NCBI GenBank assembly: GCA_023424865.1
Contig: JAFADM010000129.1
Coordinates: 1 to 14,038, forward strand
Reading direction: 5' to 3'
Origin: Bacillota bacterium
GTDB taxonomy: Bacteria > Bacillota_A > Clostridia > DSM-8532
DNA length: 14,038 nt
Shown here: one piece after another, positions 1 to 6,440 of the stretch
Layout: every line of letters starts with the position of its first letter
How positions within the stretch are numbered: position 1 is the stretch's first letter
Program-made: the position numbers and the translations under genes
The notes under the pieces: model-generated
The model's database searches: none
What the model saw: the letters and a program-made list of their open reading frames with translations, nothing else
What the model was told of the DNA's origin: nothing

Positions 1-270
1 GGTTTTTTCATGGATAAGCCGGTCAAGCTCTTCGGTGGTTATACCATCCGCTATAAAATCGCCTATATAGTCAAGGAGGGCGATATTCAGCTTGCTGCTT
101 TCACGGATACCCTCAATCTGTCTTTGGGTTTTAATCAATTTGCGTTTAGGTACTTTATACCCTTTTGCCTGGTAGCTGGACACCATGTCATCAAGAGAAG
201 CATGGCAGTTCTTGTACTTACGGCCGCTGCCGCACCAGCAGGATTCGTTTCTTCCGGGGTTGACGGACAT
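1..270 (-). CDS. map: Type I methionine aminopeptidase with N-terminal SEC-C zinc motif (partial, 5' end only)
   Basis: This gene removes the initiator methionine from new proteins in the cytoplasm. Only the first 90 codons are inside the window, and the reading frame runs off the left edge without a stop. The N-terminus carries a SEC-C metal-binding motif, CxCx8CH, at residues 11-23 (C11, C13, C22, H23). The beginning of a MetAP domain follows; the stretch IKTQRQIEGIRESSKLN is the usual entry to the catalytic 'pita-bread' fold. The metal ligands and catalytic histidine lie outside the window. The start ATG (268-270) has an AAGGAG site six bases upstream on the minus strand. SEC-C-tagged MetAPs are common in Clostridia and about 290 residues long, so roughly 200 residues are missing. 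The AraC-type gene ends only 41 nt upstream in the same direction with no visible terminator, so the two may be cotranscribed. Confidence 0.9.
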   Translation of the reverse strand, partial: MSVNPGRNESCWCGSGRKYKNCHASLDDMVSSYQAKGYKVPKRKLIKTQRQIEGIRESSKLNIALLDYIGDFIADGITTEELDRLIHEKT

Positions 271-311
271 TATTTACTCCTTAAGGTCTCAAACTCAGAG
301 GAAGCCATGCC

Positions 312-659
312 CTATAGAAGACGCTGAGAGGGAGAAGCACCTGAAGCCTTCCGATATTGACTTGGAGAGCATTTAAACGTTGCTGCAAATGCCCTTGTCA
401 GCGATTCTGAGGATGAATATCCGTAGCGAAAAGCAATATCGGTGATTTTATCCTCGGTATTGCATAAATCGTATACAGCTGCTTTTAACCTGCATTGGGC
501 GAGAAATTGCTTATAGGTCATGCCTGTGTGCTCACGAAACTTGGCAGAGCAATAAAACGGTGAATACCCTACATGGGATGACATATCCTTCAAAGTGGGG
601 TTTTCAGTTATGTTTTTCTCAACCCATTTAACCATAATCTCAATTGTTTGTACGGACAT
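312..659 (-). CDS. Small AraC-family DNA-binding protein (stand-alone HTH domain)
   Basis: This is a 115-residue protein made almost entirely of an AraC/XylS-type double helix-turn-helix domain. The first HTH is about residues 22-43 (TLKDMSSHVGYSPFYCSAKF). The second is about residues 70-93 (DKITDIAFRYGYSSSESLTRAF), followed by the family signature ending SPSQYRK. It should be a cytoplasmic transcription factor. Its size is like MarA/SoxS, whereas many close Firmicute relatives have a further effector-binding domain of about 170 residues that is absent here. I chose ATG 659 because AGGAG lies eight bases upstream; a GTG at 668 overlaps that ribosome site and is unlikely to be used. Target genes cannot be told from the sequence. 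It could be a self-sufficient MarA-like regulator or a shortened remnant of a longer one. Confidence 0.85.
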   Translation of the reverse strand: MSVQTIEIMVKWVEKNITENPTLKDMSSHVGYSPFYCSAKFREHTGMTYKQFLAQCRLKAAVYDLCNTEDKITDIAFRYGYSSSESLTRAFAATFKCSPSQYRKASGASPSQRLL

Positions 660-927
660 TAGCTTCACTCCTACCCTCAGTATATCAGTCCGTTGGGATA
701 ATTACCTGACATAAGTTGCACATCTGATAACCCCAATTACCGGCTTCAATATACAGAATTCTGTTTGTGGTGTTTGCCCGGACTGAAAGCTATTCTATTT
801 ATTTTAGCACGTTTCATGCCTTGGATATGTAAACTGTTATTAATTCTATTAAAATATTTTGTACTACATAATTTACTTGAACTGAATACGGCTTTAGCTA
901 AGAGGGCTGTGTTTCATGTTTTTTGTC
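660..927. other. AT-rich gap between the AraC-type gene and the unknown membrane protein gene
   Basis: No convincing gene was found in these 268 nt. On the minus strand there is a TATACT box (plus-strand positions 679-684) 19 nt before the AraC-type start codon, without a good -35, so it is only a weak promoter candidate. A perfect 12-bp palindrome ACAGAATTCTGT sits at 753-764, about 95 bp upstream of the AraC-type start. I see no clear stem plus T-run that would terminate the minus-strand gene ending at 928. Confidence 0.4.
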
Positions 928-2361
928 TTAATCAGACCCGGATGAAAAGCTGACCGGTGTGTGGGAGCTTAAAATCCATCCAATTTCTACCATTATCCCT
1001 TCCGAGGCTAAGTCTTCGGCAGATATATAAGGCTTATCGGCTATAAAGGTTAGTGTTCCTGTTTCTGTGTATTGGCGTAGTTTGTCGGAAAGCTCGTCCC
1101 TGCCTTGAAGATCAAGTATATTGGCAAGCTCTGCAATATTGAAATAAAGAAGGGGAGTGTCCTTACTAATTAAATACATAAAAGATGCAGAGGGATAAAA
1201 GGCCTCCTTATCAAAGGTAAACCTGTGAAGATGATGCAGAATGTAGAATTGGCCGCCCAGTGGGTTGTCAACCGGTTCCATAAGTACATTGGAAAATCCC
1301 TTTGCCACAGCAGTCTCTATCGTCAGGAGCCTCTCATTGAGAGCTTGCTTCAAAGGGATACGTTCACCGTTTTCAAAAGTTACGGTAATAAGATCCCCTC
1401 GCATTGGATTTATAAAATAACGGTAGTTATCGTCTTCATACAGAAGCTCCTGTAAATTTGAGCCACCATGATAGTCATTAATTGTGATATCCCGGATGGA
1501 ATGCAGCGGATTCAAGTAGGCAGCTAAAGCGTCAACACCCTCTCGAATATCAACAGTCTGGGCTTCGTTATAAGGATCACCGCCGCCTTTACTTAAACGA
1601 ATATAATTAGGCTTTAAATCCGGTGAATCCGCATGGAGAATAATTGTGCAGCCGCCCTCGATAGCGTAACGCATAATCAAAAAACCGGAGCCTGCCGCTT
1701 TCCCTTTAAAAGGCTCGAAATCACTGAACATAAGACTGTCTCCCTTGCGGGCAAGGGCATAAACATCCTTAAGGGTCATCTGCACCTTTTTATCATTACT
1801 GTTTTTTGCTAAAGCCAACGCACGTTTAAGATCAGATAATTCAGCTGAATCGGTCCTTTTAAGCCGATAAAGACTCCACAACTTGCCCTGGGAGAATTTT
1901 GCCAGCCAAACTTCGTTATCCATGCTGTAAAGAGAATAGGTGGGATCTTCACCATAGACTTGCCTTAAACTGCGTTCCTTATATCTTGCTAAATCCGGCG
2001 TACTACCGTATAAGAAGCTTAATTTTTTTGAGAACTCATCGGAATCTACAGGCGTCTTTGCAAACGGTTCCTGTGCCACCCATTGCGCTATATCACCGTT
2101 TTCTATGTTTGCTATAATTAGAGTTTTTCCATCAAAGCCATAAATGAAAGGATTAGATCCCTTTGAAGGCAAATAGGAACTTAATGGATTTATATACAGG
2201 CACTCATCAAAAGTGTAGCAGCCTTGAATATCATCCTTAGACACGGCTTTAGCGAGGGTGAATGCAAGCACGAGTCCCATTATTACAATAATAACACCTG
2301 CTATTATTGCTGCTGCCGCTCTATTTCTTATTTGCCGAAAGAACAACCACTCTTTTTTCAT
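928..2361 (-). CDS. Membrane-anchored extracytoplasmic protein of unknown function
   Basis: I do not recognise a named family for this 477-residue protein. One hydrophobic segment at about residues 14-38 (AAAAIIAGVIIVIMGLVLAF) follows a basic start, so it is probably a signal anchor with most of the chain outside the cell. Residues about 196-285 (LKDVYALARKGDSLMFSDFE through DIREGVDALAAYL) resemble a module seen in many uncharacterised Firmicute surface proteins. A second region from about 330 to 477 begins with GERIPLKQALNERLLTIETA, a similar 'switch-like' pattern in other secreted hypotheticals. No enzyme motif is visible. ATG 2361 is preferred because GGAG lies six bases upstream; an ATG two codons earlier directly abuts that site. 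The gene stands alone, with its own promoter overlapped by palindromic operators, so it is probably repressor controlled. Confidence 0.75.
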   Translation of the reverse strand: MKKEWLFFRQIRNRAAAAIIAGVIIVIMGLVLAFTLAKAVSKDDIQGCYTFDECLYINPLSSYLPSKGSNPFIYGFDGKTLIIANIENGDIAQWVAQEPFAKTPVDSDEFSKKLSFLYGSTPDLARYKERSLRQVYGEDPTYSLYSMDNEVWLAKFSQGKLWSLYRLKRTDSAELSDLKRALALAKNSNDKKVQMTLKDVYALARKGDSLMFSDFEPFKGKAAGSGFLIMRYAIEGGCTIILHADSPDLKPNYIRLSKGGGDPYNEAQTVDIREGVDALAAYLNPLHSIRDITINDYHGGSNLQELLYEDDNYRYFINPMRGDLITVTFENGERIPLKQALNERLLTIETAVAKGFSNVLMEPVDNPLGGQFYILHHLHRFTFDKEAFYPSASFMYLISKDTPLLYFNIAELANILDLQGRDELSDKLRQYTETGTLTFIADKPYISAEDLASEGIMVEIGWILSSHTPVSFSSGSD

Positions 2362-2369
2362 ACCCATCT

Positions 2370-2417
2370 CCAGACTATTGTAATAGTTTATAATATTAGA
2401 CTATCACAATAGTCTGG
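2370..2417. promoter_or_regulatory. Paired palindromic operators over the promoter and leader
   Basis: A perfect 12-bp inverted repeat, CCAGACTATTGT at 2370-2381 and ACAATAGTCTGG at 2406-2417, encloses 24 bp. It can also be read as two adjacent shorter palindromes sharing the ACTAT half-site: ACTATT-GT-AATAGT at 2374-2387 and AGACTAT-CACA-ATAGTCT at 2398-2415. The second covers the -10 box and part of the spacer; the first covers the early transcribed leader. This is the geometry of a repressor-controlled promoter. The regulator is not identifiable in the window. Confidence 0.6.
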
Positions 2418-2426
2418 CGTTGTCAA
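2398..2426 (-). promoter_or_regulatory. Promoter of the unknown membrane protein gene
   Basis: On the minus strand a consensus -35 TTGACA (plus-strand positions 2421-2426) is followed by a 17-nt spacer and a -10 TAGTCT (2398-2403) preceded by an extended TGa. The expected transcription start is near 2391, giving a leader of about 30 nt before ATG 2361. Confidence 0.65.
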
Positions 2427-2741
2427 AGTAAAATGGAATTATGGGCGATAGAGGACAGCCATAGGCAGCAGTGAAGATGAAATATATTATCTATTGTATA
2501 CAGGCCTTCATTTAACACAAACGCTGGGTGTACTTTCGAAAAAGAAGCCTTTGCATCTTCATTTCAACCCATAAATAACTGCAATTGGGGTGAAATGGAG
2601 TCCAAACTTAAGGGATTAATAGGATTGTACCTTGTTTTTAATTGAACTCTAATATATCCTAAAGATGCGCTTAATTTATAGTCCGTATAATTTGAACATA
2701 AGCTAATGGTTCTCAGAAATAATACGGAGGTACAAATTAAG
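2418..2741. other. Divergent intergenic region with an unexplained hairpin
   Basis: These 324 nt separate the minus-strand membrane gene from the plus-strand operon and hold no supported gene. A long imperfect hairpin can form between 2557-2570 (CTTCATTTCAACCC) and 2587-2600 (GGGGTGAAATGGAG): 14 positions with one mismatch and one G-U pair, and a 16-nt loop. Neither strand has a T-run after it, so it is not a standard terminator. A perfect -10 box TATAAT lies at 2686-2691 without a good -35 and is the best promoter candidate for the plus-strand operon. An open stretch of about 40 codons ending near 2573 has no start or ribosome site and was not called. Confidence 0.5.
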
Positions 2742-3254
2742 ATGGTAACAATTGAAATGATTGATGAGTTCAGAAGAAGAACGGGCGCCAGCTATGATGA
2801 AGCTAAAACCCTCCTTGCCAGACATAATGGAGATATATTGGAAGCTATCATTGAGTATGAGCGTGTAAGCAGCAAAGGCAGCTACTCCTACCAGGGAAGC
2901 GGAAATGCCGGATGGCAGGGACGTTCGGAGCAGAGAGGAGCTTACAGCTACGGGCAGCACCAGGAGCAGTGGAAGCAAAGAAGTGGCGGAGGCTTCGGTA
3001 AAAGCCTGATGAGAGGGCTTCAAAAGCTTATTGATATGAAGCTTGTTGTGGCTGACAAATCGGACAGAACCTTTAAAATCCCGTTTATTATCCTTCTGCT
3101 TTTAATCCCAGTGTGGCACATCCTTATTCCTCTGGCTATCGTGCTGCTGTTCTTCGGAGCTCGCTACATGGTTCAGGAAATCGCTGACCCCAATTACAAT
3201 GTAGAGTCAGTGGTAAACAAAATTAAGGAAAATGTGCATAGCAAAAATGTATAA
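2742..3254 (+). CDS. UBA-like/DUF4342 membrane protein, first paralogue
   Basis: This 170-residue protein has three parts. Residues 2-41 (TIEMIDEFRRRTGASYDEAK then NGDILEAIIEYE) look like a three-helix UBA/TS-N-type domain as in EF-Ts and NAC. Residues 46-86 form a linker rich in Gly, Ser, Tyr and Gln. Residues about 95-146 match the DUF4342 pattern, with KLVVADKSDRTFKIP leading into a hydrophobic hairpin or membrane span (about 113-144). The family has no established biochemical role. ATG 2742 is chosen because GGAGG lies 11 bases upstream and the chosen N-terminus aligns with that of the next gene; an ATG at 2706 lies before that site and would add an unrelated stretch. The paralogue follows after 59 nt and then a two-component system, all on one strand without a terminator, so it probably acts in the same membrane signalling process. 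Confidence 0.85.
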   Translation: MVTIEMIDEFRRRTGASYDEAKTLLARHNGDILEAIIEYERVSSKGSYSYQGSGNAGWQGRSEQRGAYSYGQHQEQWKQRSGGGFGKSLMRGLQKLIDMKLVVADKSDRTFKIPFIILLLLIPVWHILIPLAIVLLFFGARYMVQEIADPNYNVESVVNKIKENVHSKNV

Positions 3255-3313
3255 CCGGTTTGACGGTATGGCGCAAAAGGGCCGCCGGAATGCCGATTTT
3301 AGGAGGTATTCGT

Positions 3314-3934
3314 GTGATAACTATAGAACAGATAGATGAATTCAGAAAAAGAACCCATAGCAGCTACGAGGACGCCAAATACTATCTGGAAAAGAACAAC
3401 GGCGATATCCTGGAGGCCATTATTGACTTTGAAAGAACCAAGACAGCCAAAAGCAAGAATTACAGCTACGAATCCAGAAAGCGTCCCCCGCAGCACGAGG
3501 ATTATGGCAAAAAGTTTGGCGATTTTCTTCAAAAGGGGTTTGACACTAAAATCGTCGTGGAAGATAAAAATTCCGTGCTGTTTACCTTCCCAGTCATATT
3601 GCTTCTGCTTCTCATACCCATGTGGGTAATTGTTGTTATCTTTTTTGCGTTCCTACTCATTCTGGGCTATAAAATCACCTTAAAGGATGTGAAGAGCCAG
3701 AATGTTAACATAAATTCCTTCTTTCAAAACGTCAGTGAGAAAGTAAAGGAGCAGGGCGTGGTAGTGGTCGGAACTAAAAAAGGTTCTGCCGAACAGACAA
3801 ACGCTCACCCTGTAGCGGTAAATAAAACAACCGAGGTGGCTCCAACAGCCCCCGGCTCCCAGATTAACGGCAATGGTGCCGATCAGAATAAAAAAGACGA
3901 CGAGGACGGGTACAAAGAATTTACCATTGAATAA
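3314..3934 (+). CDS. UBA-like/DUF4342 membrane protein, second paralogue
   Basis: This 206-residue protein is a tandem paralogue of the preceding one. Residues 3-41 share TIExIDEFRxRT, SYxxAK and NGDILEAII with it. A shorter, basic linker (about 42-70) and a DUF4342-like segment follow (TKIVVEDKNSVLFTFP then a hydrophobic stretch at about 92-118). It differs by a polar C-terminal tail of about 80 residues ending in an acidic DDEDGYKEFTIE. The start is GTG 3314, because AGGAGG at 3301-3306 lies seven bases upstream and this start aligns exactly with the first paralogue; an in-frame ATG near 3290 lies before the ribosome site. No function is known. Its place directly before a response regulator and kinase suggests a partner or modulator of that system. 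No terminator separates them, although the 114-nt gap contains a large hairpin. Confidence 0.85.
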   Translation: MITIEQIDEFRKRTHSSYEDAKYYLEKNNGDILEAIIDFERTKTAKSKNYSYESRKRPPQHEDYGKKFGDFLQKGFDTKIVVEDKNSVLFTFPVILLLLLIPMWVIVVIFFAFLLILGYKITLKDVKSQNVNINSFFQNVSEKVKEQGVVVVGTKKGSAEQTNAHPVAVNKTTEVAPTAPGSQINGNGADQNKKDDEDGYKEFTIE

Positions 3935-3946
3935 AAACGCTTAATT

Positions 3947-3965
3947 CATTTTCAATCCATTTTCA
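3947..3965 (+). promoter_or_regulatory. Direct repeat with 11-bp period upstream of the response regulator gene
   Basis: CATTTTCA occurs at 3947-3954 and again at 3958-3965, exactly one 11-bp period apart. OmpR/PhoB-family regulators commonly bind direct half-sites at this spacing, and the next gene encodes such a regulator. Autoregulation is an inference from spacing alone. Confidence 0.3.
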
Positions 3966-3966
3966 G

Positions 3967-4014
3967 GAAATGCACGGACTGCTCGTTGAAAACCAGCGGG
4001 CTTCGTGCATTTCC
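3967..4014 (+). other. Long hairpin in the gap before the response regulator
   Basis: GGAAATGCACG at 3967-3977 pairs perfectly with CGTGCATTTCC at 4004-4014. Inside the loop GCTCGTT and AACCAGC can pair with one mismatch. There is no T-run on either strand, so this is not an ordinary terminator. It ends 20 nt before the AAAGGA ribosome site of the regulator and could tune its expression or act as a processing site between the paralogue pair and the two-component genes. Confidence 0.5.
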
Positions 4015-4048
4015 CGTTCTGGTAAAACCAAAGAAAGGACTTCTTTTC

Positions 4049-4741
4049 ATGGCAGAGAAAATTCTTGTTGTCGAGGATGAAAGCAAAATTGCCCGGTTCC
4101 TTGAACTGGAGCTGAAGCATGAGGGTTATGAGGTTGAGATTGCCTCCGACGGACGAAGCGGGCTCGAACGGGCTCAAAGCGGAGATATTGATTTGATGGT
4201 GCTTGATTTGATGCTACCTCTTATGAGCGGAATCGAGGTATGCCGCCGTGTCAGAAAATTCTCAGATTTACCGATTATCATGCTGACAGCCAAGGATGAT
4301 ATTTCAGATAAGGTAACCGGTCTTGACAGCGGCGCTGATGACTACGTTACCAAGCCCTTTGCCATTGAAGAGCTTTTAGCCCGTATCCGTGTGGCATTGA
4401 AGCGCAAAGCCCTGGTGCGAAAGGAAGCGGCAGAGGAGCAAATCGTTTGCGGAAAGCTTGTTCTTTCAAAAATGCAGCATAAGGTAACCTTTGACGGAGA
4501 GGAAATTTTTCTGTCCAAAAAGGAGTATGATCTCCTTCTCTATCTCATGGAGAACCGGGGTATTGTTCTGGATCGTGAAAAGTTGATTGAAAATGTATGG
4601 GGCTATGATTTTATAGGTGACACCAATGTGACCGATGTCTATATAAGGTATTTAAGAAGTAAAATCGACCAGCGCTACGGTATTAATTTTATAAAAACCA
4701 TCCGCGGAGTGGGGTATATCTTTGAAAGCCAGGGAGTATGA
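4049..4741 (+). CDS. OmpR/ArlR-family response regulator
   Basis: This is a 230-residue DNA-binding response regulator. The receiver domain (about 3-117) has the acidic pair E9/D10, phosphoacceptor D53 in LMVLDLMLP, T80 in IIMLTAKDD, and K102 in DDYVTKPFAIEELLARIR. The C-terminal winged-helix domain (about 130-230) contains the expected DVYIRYLRSKID recognition region and ends in IKTIRGVGYIFE. The ATG at 4049 has AAAGGA nine bases upstream and gives the normal MAEKILVVEDE start; an upstream in-frame ATG at 3986 falls inside the hairpin and would add non-homologous residues. Sequence style is closest to ArlR/CssR-like regulators. It is phosphorylated presumably by the kinase directly downstream, and the DUF4342 paralogue genes upstream are likely in the same operon. 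The gene targets cannot be read from this window. Confidence 0.95.
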   Translation: MAEKILVVEDESKIARFLELELKHEGYEVEIASDGRSGLERAQSGDIDLMVLDLMLPLMSGIEVCRRVRKFSDLPIIMLTAKDDISDKVTGLDSGADDYVTKPFAIEELLARIRVALKRKALVRKEAAEEQIVCGKLVLSKMQHKVTFDGEEIFLSKKEYDLLLYLMENRGIVLDREKLIENVWGYDFIGDTNVTDVYIRYLRSKIDQRYGINFIKTIRGVGYIFESQGV

Positions 4742-6284
4742 AAAGCCCCCATCAAGGGAGGCTCACCAGGAGAATAAAAAACAGAAGACCGGTCAAAAGG
4801 CCGCCCAAAAGAATAACGGCAGAGAGGCCCAATCGAAGCACGCTCCTCGTGAGGATTCCCGGAATTCCAACCGTCAAAACAGCCAAATGAAATCACGGCA
4901 AAAGCATCAGGGGGTGGCCAGAGACGGAGTGCTTAAACGGCATTCGTCACTGGTTTCCCGTATTTCAGCCTCCTATACCAACATGTTTGCCTCCTGGTTG
5001 TCTTTGTCATTGACCCTGATGTTTTTCATGACCATCGCCGGCAAGGCTTTTTTTATTTACTGGAACGATAAGTCCTTCATAGATGAGATCCTTATTAAGG
5101 AAAGCCGGGAAGAATGGGTTCAGACTGTAAACAGCTCCGTTGAAATGGATGCCATGCTTTTAGACCAAAACAGCATTATTTTGGCGGATTCCTTTAATCA
5201 ACTTTCCGAGGTTGGTGAAATATGGCCCTTTGATTACTACACCATAGATCGAAGTGTTTATTTAACCTATTCAGACACTTATTTTTTGCAGGACGGCCCC
5301 CTCAGGCTGGTGCTCTTTACCGACATCACCCAGATGATCATTGAGATAATGGCTGCAGGTGCCGTGGGGATTGTTCTTTTTATTGTCTCCATGCTTGTTA
5401 TTTATGTCAGAGGAAACTATTTAACCCGCAAGGCCTTCCGGGTTTTTGACGAGCTTTTGGTAAAGGCCAATAATATCTCCTCCCAGAATTTAAATTTGCG
5501 TTTAAATGTAAGCGATACCACGGATGAGCTTATTGAATTTTCTCTTACCTTCAATCGAATGATGGACCGGCTTGAGAAATCCTACGAAAAGCAGCAGCAG
5601 TTTGTATCGGATGCTTCTCATGAGCTGCGTACACCTATTTCGGTTATTCAGGGTTATGCCCGGATGCTGGAGCGCTGGGGTAAGGATGATCCTGAGATTC
5701 TCCAGGAATCTATTTCAGCAATTAATAAAGAATCCAAGGCAATGCAGGACTTGGTTGAAAAGCTTCTGTTTATTGCCAGAAATGATAAAGATACCCTAGT
5801 GCTTGTAAAGGTGGATTTTAATTTAAGCGAGCTGGTTTCTGAAACCGTAAGGGAAACCCGCATGCTTGAGACGGGACACACGATTTCAGACAATGTGACT
5901 TCCGATATTTGGGTGTACGGTGACAGGGATCGAATAAAGCAGTCAATCCGGATCTTTATAGACAATGCACTCAAATATACTGAAAAAACCGGAACCATTG
6001 CCTTAAGCCTTGCCATGGAAAACGGACAGGCCGTGGTTACCGTGCGTGATACGGGAATCGGTATTCCTGAAAAGGATTTGGCGAATATTTTTGATCGCTT
6101 TTACAGGGTGGATTCTGCCAGAGAAAGAAACACAGGAGGCCATGGCCTCGGACTGTCCATTGCCCGTATCATCGTACTGCGCCATGAAGGCCGTATTAAG
6201 GTGGGAAGCAAGGTAGGAAGCGGAACACGCTTCAGTATCTGTTTACCCGCAAAACAACGCCCCGGGACTGGAAGCTCTTTATAA
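4722..6284 (+). CDS. HAMP-domain sensor histidine kinase (start uncertain)
   Basis: This kinase senses an extracytoplasmic signal and phosphorylates the regulator encoded just upstream. Numbered from TTG 4722 (520 residues): a basic, low-complexity N-terminal region (1-75), TM1 (about 90-114), an external sensor region of about 85 residues, TM2 (about 205-229), HAMP (about 230-283), HisKA with H300 in VSDASHELRTPIS, an N-box with N415 in DNALKYT, G1 at 443-448 (DTGIGI), an F-box (DRFYRVD) and G2 near 472-478 (GGHGLGL). All catalytic motifs are intact; the type is ArlS-like. The start is unclear. TTG 4722 overlaps the regulator and has only a weak GGGG site, ATG 4887 has no good site but gives a more usual 465-residue kinase, and GTGs at 4914 and 4929 are possible. 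Codon choice in 4738-4887 looks native in the kinase frame, which favours the longer form. A terminator overlaps the stop codon. Confidence 0.9.
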   Translation: MKAREYEKPPSREAHQENKKQKTGQKAAQKNNGREAQSKHAPREDSRNSNRQNSQMKSRQKHQGVARDGVLKRHSSLVSRISASYTNMFASWLSLSLTLMFFMTIAGKAFFIYWNDKSFIDEILIKESREEWVQTVNSSVEMDAMLLDQNSIILADSFNQLSEVGEIWPFDYYTIDRSVYLTYSDTYFLQDGPLRLVLFTDITQMIIEIMAAGAVGIVLFIVSMLVIYVRGNYLTRKAFRVFDELLVKANNISSQNLNLRLNVSDTTDELIEFSLTFNRMMDRLEKSYEKQQQFVSDASHELRTPISVIQGYARMLERWGKDDPEILQESISAINKESKAMQDLVEKLLFIARNDKDTLVLVKVDFNLSELVSETVRETRMLETGHTISDNVTSDIWVYGDRDRIKQSIRIFIDNALKYTEKTGTIALSLAMENGQAVVTVRDTGIGIPEKDLANIFDRFYRVDSARERNTGGHGLGLSIARIIVLRHEGRIKVGSKVGSGTRFSICLPAKQRPGTGSSL

Positions 6285-6309
6285 GCTTCTATTTCCCCGG
6301 GGTTTTCCT
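6260..6309 (+). terminator. Intrinsic terminator of the two-component operon
   Basis: CCCCGGG (6260-6266) pairs with CCCGGGG (6296-6302), with an inner stem GAAGC/GCTTC, followed by TTTTCCTT. The stem begins inside the last codons of the kinase gene. Confidence 0.8.
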
Positions 6310-6316
6310 TGTGGAA

Positions 6317-6345
6317 TTGAAAACCTGCTTTAATAATGGTAAGAT
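6317..6345 (+). promoter_or_regulatory. Promoter for the TPR-to-DivIVA transcription unit
   Basis: TTGAAA at 6317-6322 and TAAGAT at 6340-6345 are separated by 17 nt, right after the previous terminator. The expected start is near 6352, giving a leader of about 90 nt before ATG 6441. The leader holds a 7-bp inverted repeat, GATGTAC (6382-6388) and GTACATC (6414-6420). Confidence 0.6.
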
Positions 6346-6440
6346 GTTCATACATGATTTTTAAGCATTTCACGATAAGTAGATGTACAAGCATGCGTGT
6401 CTAGAGAGAAAGCGTACATCACCGGAAAGGAATTAGGATA

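Noticed and set aside
1..270. SEC-C motif on a methionine aminopeptidase as a novel fusion
   Set aside because: This is a known and widespread subtype in Firmicutes and other bacteria.
10..327. Plus-strand open frame of 105 codons at the left edge
   Set aside because: It lies antisense to the SEC-C methionine aminopeptidase start, which has a clear motif and ribosome site; the plus-strand product shows no family features.
753..764. Perfect 12-bp palindrome ACAGAATTCTGT
   Set aside because: A single short palindrome about 95 bp from the nearest start, with no second copy or promoter overlap, is not enough to call an operator.
2452..2573. Open stretch of about 40 codons in the divergent gap
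   Set aside because: There is no start codon with a ribosome site and no recognisable protein; chance openness in an AT-rich region is sufficient.
2703..3023. Minus-strand 106-codon frame opposite the first DUF4342 gene
   Set aside because: It is a shadow of a well-supported gene with matching paralogue and ribosome site.
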